13,973 nt of DNA, from the NCBI GenBank assembly GCA_025966255.1, contig JAOPVG010000110.1:1-13973 (forward strand). Reading direction: 5' to 3'. Below, piece by piece: positions 7,741-13,292 of this stretch. The DNA comes from Jatrophihabitans sp. (GTDB lineage: Bacteria; Actinomycetota; Actinomycetes; Mycobacteriales; Jatrophihabitantaceae). Each line of letters starts with the position of its first letter. Positions within the stretch are counted from its first letter, which is position 1. The notes beneath the pieces are model-generated. The model was not told where the DNA came from, ran no database searches, and was given only the letters and a program-made list of their open reading frames with translations. Position numbers and translations under genes: made by a program.

Positions 7741-8725
7741 TCGCCCACGCGAGCGCGGCCACCGCCCCCGCAGCCGGGATCGTGAGGACCCAGGCGAACA
7801 CGATGTTGCCGGCCACGCCCCACCGGACCGCCGAGAAGCGGCGCGTGGCGCCCACGCCCATGATCGAGGCCGTGGTGACGTGCGTGGTGGAGACGGGCAG
7901 CCCGTAGTGCGCGCTGCCGAGTAGGACCGCGCTGGCCACGGTCTGCGCGGCGAAACCACTCGCCGGCGTCAGCGAGAAGATGCGCCGGCCCAGCGTGCGC
8001 ATGATGCGCCAGCCGCCGGAGTAGGTGCCGGCCGCGATGGCGCCGGCGGCCGACAGCACGACCCAGAGCGGGATCCCCTGGTTCGGGCCAAGGTGCCCGG
8101 ACACCACCAGAGTCAGCGCGATGACACCCATGGTTTTCTGGGCGTCCTGCGTGCCGTGGCCGAACGACATCGCGGCGGCCGAGACGATCTGGGCGTAGCG
8201 GAAGTTTCGATTGGCCCGCACCGCATTGGCGTTCCGGAAGATCCACAACAGCGCGAGCATGAAGAGGTAGCTGAGCCCGAACCCGATCAGCGGCGACACC
8301 ACCATCGGCACCACGACCTTATCGACGACGCCCTGCCACTTCACCGTGTCCGAGGCCGCGAGCGCCGCGCCGACGAGGCCGCCGATCAAGGCGTGCGACG
8401 ACGACGACGGCAGCCCGAAATACCACGTGCCGAGGTTCCACGCGATCGCGCCGACCAACGCGGCGAGGACCACCACCAGACCGGCCGTCGGGTTCGACTT
8501 GCCGGGTTGATCGATGATGCCGCTGCCGACCGTTTTGGCGACCTTGGTGGAGATCAGCGCACCGATCACGTTGAAGATGGCGGCCATGGCCAGAGCGACG
8601 CGAGGGGTCAGGGCCTTGGTCGAGATCGAGGTCGCGATCGCGTTGGCCGAGTCGTGGAAGCCATTCGTGAAATCGAAGACCAGCGCGACACCAACGATGA
8701 CCACCACGAGGGCAGTGGAATCCAC
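7718..8725 (-). CDS. pit: PiT-family low-affinity inorganic phosphate transporter
   Basis: A cytoplasmic-membrane carrier of 335 residues that takes up phosphate (as a metal-phosphate complex) using the proton gradient. The two PiT signature repeats are present: NGFHDSANAIATSIST near residues 21-36 and MSFGHGTQDAQKTMG near the middle, with GLPSSSSHALIGG and GLPVSTTHV marking the paired loops. About ten membrane segments are apparent. The GTG start at 8725 lies four bases after the stop of the DUF47 accessory gene, so the two form an operon. The 3' end overlaps pxpC by 23 bases on the opposite strand. No Pho-box-like repeat of the Streptomyces type was seen upstream of the pair. Confidence 0.96.
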   Translation of the reverse strand: MDSTALVVVIVGVALVFDFTNGFHDSANAIATSISTKALTPRVALAMAAIFNVIGALISTKVAKTVGSGIIDQPGKSNPTAGLVVVLAALVGAIAWNLGTWYFGLPSSSSHALIGGLVGAALAASDTVKWQGVVDKVVVPMVVSPLIGFGLSYLFMLALLWIFRNANAVRANRNFRYAQIVSAAAMSFGHGTQDAQKTMGVIALTLVVSGHLGPNQGIPLWVVLSAAGAIAAGTYSGGWRIMRTLGRRIFSLTPASGFAAQTVASAVLLGSAHYGLPVSTTHVTTASIMGVGATRRFSAVRWGVAGNIVFAWVLTIPAAGAVAALAWAIMHPFVG

Positions 8726-8729
8726 CGGC

Positions 8730-9347
8730 TCAGGACTCCTTGACGGCGATCGTCTCGACGGCGTGCGCGACGTGCTCGAGCGCGTCGGCCGCCTCCTCGA
8801 GACCGTCCGCGACCTCGCGCAGCTTCACCATGGTGAGGGCGTCGTAGTCACCGCTGAACAACTTCGACAGCAGCTTCCGATAGACGCGGTCGGCCTCGTT
8901 CTCCAGGCGGTTCACCTCGATCCAGTACGGCTCGAGGTCGCGCAGGGTCTTCAGCCGAGACATCGCTTCGGCCGTCTCGTTGGCCGATCGCTGCAGCAAC
9001 TGGATCTGCTCGCTCATCAGCGGTGGCAGCTTGCCGACGTCGGCGAGCACCACGAAGTCGGCCGCGGCTTCGATGGCGTCAACGACGTCATCGAGGGCCG
9101 ACGCGAGCCGGTAGATGTCCTCGCGGTCGAACGGGGTCACGAAGCTGGTGTTGAGCTGGCGCATGATGCGGTGCGTGACGGCGTCGCCCGCGTGCTCCCG
9201 CTCGCGCAGCTTCTTCGCGATGGCCTCGCGGTTGGCGTTCGGGTCGGTGAGCCCCGCGAGGACATCGACGGAGTCGGCGACGTTGCGCCCCGCCTCGGTG
9301 AACATCGCATAGAACGCGTTGTCGCGCGGGGTGAGTCGGAAAGCCAC
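8730..9347 (-). CDS. DUF47 family PiT accessory protein (PhoU-like)
   Basis: A 205-residue, helix-rich soluble protein of the DUF47/YkaA family, distant relatives of PhoU that accompany PiT phosphate transporters. It starts FRLTPRDNAFYAMFTEAG, the family opening, and contains REREHAGDAVTHRIMRQLN followed by FVTPFDREDIYRLASALDD (about residues 48-85), the conserved acidic core likely to bind metal clusters. The GTG at 9347 is preceded by GAGGAG at 9352-9357. It is the first gene of a two-gene operon with pit, which supports a role in tuning phosphate uptake. A TAGGCT -10 candidate lies 30 bases upstream. The biochemical role of this family remains uncertain. Confidence 0.92.
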   Translation of the reverse strand: MAFRLTPRDNAFYAMFTEAGRNVADSVDVLAGLTDPNANREAIAKKLREREHAGDAVTHRIMRQLNTSFVTPFDREDIYRLASALDDVVDAIEAAADFVVLADVGKLPPLMSEQIQLLQRSANETAEAMSRLKTLRDLEPYWIEVNRLENEADRVYRKLLSKLFSGDYDALTMVKLREVADGLEEAADALEHVAHAVETIAVKES

Positions 9348-9377
9348 GATGCTCCTCGCTGGGTCGGCGGTCGAGGG

Positions 9378-9383
9378 AGCCTA
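9378..9383 (-). promoter_or_regulatory. Candidate -10 element of the DUF47-pit operon
   Basis: The minus strand reads TAGGCT about 30 bases before the GTG start, leaving room for the GAGGAG ribosome site. A GTGCAA hexamer 19 bases further upstream is a poor -35 candidate. Confidence 0.35.
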
Positions 9384-9433
9384 TCCAGGTCTCGATCCGG
9401 GCTTGCACGTTACCGGCCTCCCCACCAAGACGA

Positions 9434-9523
9434 CCTTTTCCTCAGTGCGGGACGCGCTGGGGAGCGCTGCGCCTCCCGGACCGAGGAAAAGTGGCGGCCG
9501 AGCGTCCCTCACCGAGGAAAAGG
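9434..9523. repeat. Imperfect 22-base inverted repeat with a third internal copy of its core
   Basis: The arms 9434-9455 and 9502-9523 are reverse complements at 20 of 22 positions and enclose 46 bases. The core of the right arm, ACCGAGGAAAAG at 9511-9522, also occurs at 9480-9491, giving two direct copies 31 bases apart plus one inverted copy (CTTTTCCTC at 9435-9443). A smaller hairpin (GGGAG/CTCCC) lies inside the loop at about 9460-9477. It sits downstream of ligD and upstream of the DUF47-pit operon in a 194-base spacer that shows no gene. It may be a dispersed REP-like element, a ligD terminator or a regulatory site; the sequence does not decide among these. Confidence 0.75.
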
Positions 9524-9541
9524 GAACCCGACGGCCCATTT

Positions 9542-11164
9542 CTAACCCAGGGACGGCAGCCGCTGGTCGCGGTCGAGCACGCCGCGGAACAGGTCCCCGC
9601 GCTCGGCCAGGCGATCGGGCATCGTGCGGATGGTGAAACCGTCGGGCGTCAGGGCGGGATCGTCGAGCTCGTCCCAATCGATGGGCGCCGATACGGGCGC
9701 TCCGGGGGCGGCCCGCGGGCTGTACGGGGCAACCAGGGTCTTGTTGATCGCGTTCTGCGTGTAGTCCAGCCGGGCCAGGCCGCTGCGATCGCGCACCTGC
9801 CACTTCCAGCTGACGAGCTCCGGCACGACCGCACTCACGGACTTGGACAGCCCCTCCACCCAGGCCCGGGTGTCGTCGAACGTGAGTTTGGGGGCGACGG
9901 GGATCCAGATCTGGATGCCGCGCCGGCCGGTCACCTTCGGGCGGCCGCGTACACCGAGATGCTCAAGGGCGGTGCGGTGCAACCGGGCGAGGACGAGCAA
10001 ATCCGCCCAGGATGTGCTCGGGCCCGGATCCAGATCGATCAACGCGTAGGTCGGCTCCCGGGGCCGGTCGACCAGCGACGTCCAGGGGTGCCATTCGAGC
10101 GCGCCGAAGTTGGCCGCCCACACCAGTGCGGCCGGTTCGTCGACACCCAGATAGGTCTTGGTCTCGCCGGCCTTCGCCTCGGGGTTGTCCCACCTCGGCA
10201 GCCAATCGGGCGCGTGCTTGGGCAGTTCCTTGTGCCAGAAGCCTTTGCCCTGCGTGCCGCTGGGGTAGCGATGCATGTTCAGGGCCCGGCGGGTGAGGTA
10301 GGGCAGCACCGTCGGCGCAATACGGGCGGAGTAGCGCAGCAGCTCCCGTTTTGTCACGGGGTCGTCACCCGTGCGGGCCTCGAACAGCACCTTGTCGAGA
10401 TTGGTCACCCGCAGCTCGCGGCCGAACACCGTCCACGTTCCGGAGTCGCCCAGGGCGTCCAGCTCGGCCAATTCCTCGGCGTTCGGGCCGTCCCCGGTCT
10501 TCAACCAGAGCGAGGCGCGGGCGGCCGGCACATCCGATCGCCACAGCCGGTCGGGGTCGGCCTTGACGTCATCGTTCGTGCGCCCGGTGAGCACCGAGTA
10601 CGGATGGTCCTCGGCATCCCAGTCGTCGACGGCGTCGTCGTCGTGCTTGTGCAGCAGCAACCATTCCTCCTTGCTCGAACGATCTTTGCTGGTGCGCACG
10701 AGCACGAACCGGCCCCGCAGCTTCTCGCCGTGCATCTCGACGTGCAGTTCTCCTTCGGCAATCGCCCGCAACGGGTCGGGAGGGTCACCGGCCTTGAGGG
10801 GGTCCCACGTGCCCGTGTCCCAGACGATGACGTCGCCGCCGCCGTACGCACCGGCCGGGATCACGCCCTCGAAGTCGATGTACTCGACGGGGTGGTCCTC
10901 GACGTGGAACGCGGCCCGGCGGACGCCGGGATCGAGGGTCGGGCCCTTCGGCACCGCCCAGCTGACGAGCACGCCGTCGATCTCGAAGCGCAAGTCGTAG
11001 TGCAGGCGTCGCGCGCGGTGCCGCTGCACCACGAACCGCCGAGTCGGGGTGTGCTGTGCCGGGGACGAATCGCCGGCCGGCTCCGGGGTCTGCGTGAAGT
11101 CCCGCTTCTGCCGGTAGGTGGCGAGGTGGTCGCGGGATGACGAGCCGGATCCGCGCGCTGGCAT
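9542..11164 (-). CDS. LigD-like repair protein: 3'-phosphoesterase plus polymerase/primase domains, no ligase domain
   Basis: LigD proteins work with Ku in bacterial non-homologous end joining. This 540-residue protein has two domains. The phosphoesterase domain (about residues 42-160) shows VVQRHRARRLHYDLRFE and VEDHPVEY, with all expected metal and catalytic residues (H49, H55, D57, R59, H91, Y95). The archaeo-eukaryotic primase-like polymerase domain (about 245-540) has the metal pair D377 and D379 in IDLDPG, the nucleotide-binding VTGRRGIQIW (411-420), and D467 in ARLDYTQNAINK. The ATP-dependent ligase domain, with its KxDG lysine motif, is absent. Order here is phosphoesterase then polymerase, unlike polymerase-phosphoesterase-ligase in mycobacteria. 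Residues 161-240 form a low-similarity linker. The ATG has no obvious ribosome site. No ku gene is in the window. A separate ligase elsewhere would be expected. Confidence 0.92.
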   Translation of the reverse strand: MPARGSGSSSRDHLATYRQKRDFTQTPEPAGDSSPAQHTPTRRFVVQRHRARRLHYDLRFEIDGVLVSWAVPKGPTLDPGVRRAAFHVEDHPVEYIDFEGVIPAGAYGGGDVIVWDTGTWDPLKAGDPPDPLRAIAEGELHVEMHGEKLRGRFVLVRTSKDRSSKEEWLLLHKHDDDAVDDWDAEDHPYSVLTGRTNDDVKADPDRLWRSDVPAARASLWLKTGDGPNAEELAELDALGDSGTWTVFGRELRVTNLDKVLFEARTGDDPVTKRELLRYSARIAPTVLPYLTRRALNMHRYPSGTQGKGFWHKELPKHAPDWLPRWDNPEAKAGETKTYLGVDEPAALVWAANFGALEWHPWTSLVDRPREPTYALIDLDPGPSTSWADLLVLARLHRTALEHLGVRGRPKVTGRRGIQIWIPVAPKLTFDDTRAWVEGLSKSVSAVVPELVSWKWQVRDRSGLARLDYTQNAINKTLVAPYSPRAAPGAPVSAPIDWDELDDPALTPDGFTIRTMPDRLAERGDLFRGVLDRDQRLPSLG

Positions 11165-11236
11165 GTCTCGAGTGAACGCGGGCTGCGCCGCCGCGGCAAC
11201 CGTGCGCCGCGTCCTCCGCGGGCCGAAACCGGACAG

Positions 11237-11467
11237 TCAGTGCTTGCGGATACGGCGGATGATCACGATGACGACGAGCCCACCGGTCACGGCGATCACC
11301 GCCCGACCCTGGGGCGATTGCGCCTTCTCGCGAAGGGTCTTCTTCGCGTTTTCCATGACCCGCTTGGGGTTGCTGCGGTAAGCGAGCTGGTCGACCGCGG
11401 ACGCCAACGCGGCGCGGGAGTTCTCGATGTCGCGCTGGATGTCGTCCGCACTGCGCTCGCCGGCCAC
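11237..11467 (-). CDS. DUF3618 small membrane protein
   Basis: A 76-residue protein of the actinobacterial DUF3618 family, function unknown. The N-terminal part (ADDIQRDIENSRAALASAVDQLA, residues 7-29) is an amphipathic helix typical of the family. It is followed by a basic middle and one C-terminal membrane segment at about 55-70 ending in RRIRKH, so the bulk probably faces the cytoplasm. The GTG start is preceded by GAGAGGGG. It diverges from bcp with 78 bases between the starts; the same pairing exists in M. tuberculosis (Rv2520c and Rv2521), which supports both the call and the actinobacterial assignment. Confidence 0.9.
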   Translation of the reverse strand: MAGERSADDIQRDIENSRAALASAVDQLAYRSNPKRVMENAKKTLREKAQSPQGRAVIAVTGGLVVIVIIRRIRKH

Positions 11468-11497
11468 GCCACGCCCCTCTCGGTTGCCTGTTCGTGG

Positions 11498-11503
11498 AGC
11501 CTA
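11498..11503 (-). promoter_or_regulatory. Candidate -10 element of the DUF3618 gene
   Basis: The minus strand reads TAGGCT about 30 bases before the GTG start, leaving a short leader that contains the ribosome site. No good -35 is seen. Confidence 0.35.
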
Positions 11504-11510
11504 GTGTGCC

Positions 11511-11539
11511 GTGATCGGCGCACCCCCGCTCGGTAGCGT
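11511..11539 (+). promoter_or_regulatory. Candidate bcp promoter, leaderless start
   Basis: GTGATC (11511-11516) and TAGCGT (11534-11539) are separated by exactly 17 bases, and the ATG of bcp follows six bases after the -10. A transcript starting at the usual distance would begin at the start codon. The -35 matches the TTGACA consensus at only three positions. Confidence 0.5.
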
Positions 11540-11545
11540 GGGGCC

Positions 11546-12013
11546 ATGACGCGACTCTCGCCCGGCGACCCAGCCCCCGACTTCACCCTGCCCGACGCGG
11601 ACGGCAAGCAGGTCTCGCTCGCCGATCTCCGCGGCCGAAAGGTGATCGTCTACTTCTATCCCGCCGCGATGACGCTCGGCTGCACGACGCAGGCCTGCGA
11701 CTTCCGGGACAGCCTCGATTCGCTGGCCGCCGCCGGGTATGCCGTGCTCGGTATCTCGCCGGACAAGCCGGAGAAGCTCGCCAAGTTCCGCGACCGCGAC
11801 GGCGTGACCTTCCCGCTGCTCTCGGACACCTCCCGGGAGACGCTGCAGGCGTATGGCGCGTTCGGCGAGAAGAAGATGTACGGCAAGACGGTCACCGGCG
11901 TGCTGCGATCCACCTTCGTCGTGGACGAGGACGGCACGATCGAGCTCGCGCAGTACAACGTGAAGGCGACCGGACATGTCGCGAAGCTGCGCCGCGATCT
12001 CGGAGTGGAGTGA
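11546..12013 (+). CDS. bcp: Thioredoxin-dependent thiol peroxidase (peroxiredoxin Q/BCP)
   Basis: A 155-residue cytosolic peroxiredoxin that reduces hydrogen peroxide and organic or lipid hydroperoxides with electrons from thioredoxin. The opening GDPAPDFTLPDADG (7-20) and the active-site stretch YFYPAAMTLGCTTQACDFRD (36-55) are characteristic. C46 is the peroxidatic cysteine and C51 the resolving cysteine, the C-X4-C spacing of the BCP subgroup. T43 fits the conserved catalytic threonine. Family members usually have a charged pair (such as KD) where this one has AA at 40-41, a minor variation. It starts six bases after a -10 candidate and shares a GTGA overlap with the traR-like gene downstream, so the two are co-translated. 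Confidence 0.96.
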   Translation: MTRLSPGDPAPDFTLPDADGKQVSLADLRGRKVIVYFYPAAMTLGCTTQACDFRDSLDSLAAAGYAVLGISPDKPEKLAKFRDRDGVTFPLLSDTSRETLQAYGAFGEKKMYGKTVTGVLRSTFVVDEDGTIELAQYNVKATGHVAKLRRDLGVE

Positions 12014-12345
12014 CTGATCCGCGGTCCCGTCTCGACGCGCTGCGCGCCGACACACTGGGCCGGATCGCAACGTTGCGCGCCGAACTCGACGACGTCATCG
12101 GCTCGGCGTCGTCGACCACGGGCGACGACGAGCACGACCCCGAGGGCGCGACGATCGGGTTCGAGCGGGCGCAGGCCCAGGCACTGCTCGACGCTGCGCA
12201 GACCCAGCTGGTCGCCATCGAAGCGGCGCTGGACCGCGTCGACGCCGGCACGTACGGGGTGTGCGTGGTGTGCGGACGTCCGATCGGCGAGGAGCGCCTG
12301 CAAGCCCGGCCCGCCGCCGACCGCTGCATCGCCTGCGCCTCGTAG
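12010..12345 (+). CDS. TraR/DksA-type C4 zinc-finger protein
   Basis: A 111-residue protein with a helical N-terminal part (about residues 6-78, the coiled-coil-like region with acidic stretch DDEHDPEGA) and a C-terminal four-cysteine zinc finger, CVVCGRPIGEERL then CIAC, near residues 84-110. This is the architecture of the DksA/TraR family, which binds the RNA polymerase secondary channel. The conserved DksA coiled-coil tip DXXDXA is not evident, so a ppGpp-linked role should not be assumed. The GTG start overlaps the bcp TGA. A tRNA begins 13 bases after its stop. Actinobacteria carry several such small proteins, and this one may respond to redox state through its cysteines; that is inference from its bcp partner. 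Confidence 0.88.
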   Translation: MTDPRSRLDALRADTLGRIATLRAELDDVIGSASSTTGDDEHDPEGATIGFERAQAQALLDAAQTQLVAIEAALDRVDAGTYGVCVVCGRPIGEERLQARPAADRCIACAS

Positions 12346-12348
12346 GCT
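12343..12348 (+). promoter_or_regulatory. Candidate -10 element for the tRNA
   Basis: TAGGCT begins on the traR stop codon and ends ten bases before the mature tRNA 5' end, a reasonable distance for a short 5' leader. The -35 region (about 12319-12325) has only a weak GACCGC. The tRNA may instead be transcribed from the bcp promoter. Confidence 0.3.
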
Positions 12349-12358
12349 GTCCGGCGAA

Positions 12359-12431
12359 GGGGCCGTAGCCCAACGGCAGAGGCAGCGGCTTTAGGTGCCG
12401 TCCAGTGGGGGTTCGAATCCCCCCGGCCCTA
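12359..12431 (+). tRNA. tRNA-Leu(UAG)-like, with a short class I variable loop
   Basis: The full cloverleaf can be folded by eye. The acceptor stem pairs 12359-12365 with 12424-12430, seven pairs beginning with a G-U wobble. The D stem is three pairs (12368-12370 with 12381-12383) with the invariant GG at 12375-12376. The anticodon stem pairs 12385-12389 with 12397-12401 around the loop TTTAGGT, anticodon TAG at 12392-12394. The T arm is five G-C pairs (12407-12411 with 12419-12423) around TTCGAAT. Discriminator A is at 12431; CCA is not encoded. The D loop (CAACGGCAGA), G37 and A73 are leucine-like. The variable loop is only CCAGT (12402-12406), whereas bacterial tRNA-Leu has a long arm of a dozen or more bases. 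Charging by LeuRS is uncertain. Confidence 0.85.
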
Positions 12432-12443
12432 CGTGATCGAGGC

Positions 12444-13292
12444 ATGATCGACTTCGGCGCGCAGGCGGACTACATCGTCCACGCCGACTGCGCCGCGGTG
12501 CTCCCCACGCTGCCCGACGCGTCGATCCAGCTCGTGTACATCGACCCGCCCTTCAACACCGGCAAGGTGCAACAGCGGCGCACGATCAGCACCGTCCGCG
12601 ACGAGGTCGGCGACCGGACCGGGTTCCAAGGCCGCCGCTACGCCAGCACCGAGGTGTCGCGGTACGGCTACCTCGACGTGCACGACGACTACCTCGGCCG
12701 GCTCGACCCGCTGCTCCGCGAGGCGCATCGTCTGCTCACGCCGAGCGGCACGCTGTACCTGCACATCGACTACCGGCAAGCGCATTCGGTGAAGCTGCTG
12801 CTCGACGAAGTCTTCGGCGCCGACGCGTTCCTCAACGAGCTCATCTGGGCCTACGACTTCGGTGGTCGCGCCCGCGACCGGTGGCCGGCCAAGCACGACA
12901 CGATCTTCGTGTATGTCCGTACGCCGGGCCGGCACTTCTTCGACCAGGACGCCGTCGAGCGGATCCCCTACCTCGCTCCCGGCCTGGTCGGTCCGGAGAA
13001 GGCGGCCCGCGGCAAGCTGCCGACCGATGTCTGGTGGCACACGATCGTCCCGACCAACGGCGCGGAGAAGACCGGCTACCCGAATCAGAAGCCGGAAGGC
13101 ATCCTGCGCCGGATCGTGCAGGCGTCCTCCCGCGAGGGCGACCGCGTGCTCGACTTCTTCGCCGGCAGCGGCACCACCGGGGCAGTCGCCCACGCGCTGG
13201 GTCGCCGCTTCCTGCTTGTGGACAGCAACCCGGACGCGATCGAGATCATGCGCAAGCGGCTGCCCCATGCGACGGTGCTAACCGCGGGTTGA
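12444..13292 (+). CDS. Orphan DNA methyltransferase, beta-class N6-adenine/N4-cytosine type
   Basis: A 282-residue S-adenosylmethionine-dependent DNA methyltransferase. The catalytic motif IV DPPF is at residues 34-37 (IDPPFNTG) and the cofactor motif I FAGSG at 239-243 (DFFAGSGTTG), preceded by the QKPEGILRRIV stretch (215-225). This order, IV before I, defines the beta group, and DPPF fits N6-adenine or N4-cytosine methylation. The region 41-80 between DPPF and the DDYL helix probably carries part of the target-recognition function. No restriction gene is next to it. The ATG at 12444 is chosen because the in-frame GTG at 12405 lies inside the tRNA. Only 12 bases separate the tRNA 3' end from the start, so the mRNA may be released by tRNA processing. 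The last 15 bases overlap the convergent Rieske gene. Confidence 0.93.
   Translation: MIDFGAQADYIVHADCAAVLPTLPDASIQLVYIDPPFNTGKVQQRRTISTVRDEVGDRTGFQGRRYASTEVSRYGYLDVHDDYLGRLDPLLREAHRLLTPSGTLYLHIDYRQAHSVKLLLDEVFGADAFLNELIWAYDFGGRARDRWPAKHDTIFVYVRTPGRHFFDQDAVERIPYLAPGLVGPEKAARGKLPTDVWWHTIVPTNGAEKTGYPNQKPEGILRRIVQASSREGDRVLDFFAGSGTTGAVAHALGRRFLLVDSNPDAIEIMRKRLPHATVLTAG

Noticed and set aside
9348..9541. A small gene in the spacer between ligD and the DUF47 gene
   Set aside because: Short frames here exist on both strands but are made of the inverted repeat itself, which gives mirrored peptide strings, and none has a ribosome site.
9491..11140. A 549-codon open frame on the plus strand opposite ligD
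   Set aside because: It is antisense to a gene with clear catalytic motifs, its protein has no recognisable family pattern, and long antisense frames are expected at this GC content.
12392..12394. The tRNA as a suppressor of the TAG codons in the protease gene
   Set aside because: An amber suppressor needs anticodon CUA. This one is UAG, which reads CUA leucine codons; the resemblance is only to the reverse complement.
12405..12443. A longer methyltransferase start at the in-frame GTG at 12405
   Set aside because: It lies inside the tRNA T arm and the added residues do not belong to the methyltransferase family opening.
12359..12443. An integration site of a mobile element at the tRNA
   Set aside because: No integrase is present and no repeat of the tRNA 3' end was noticed elsewhere in the window.
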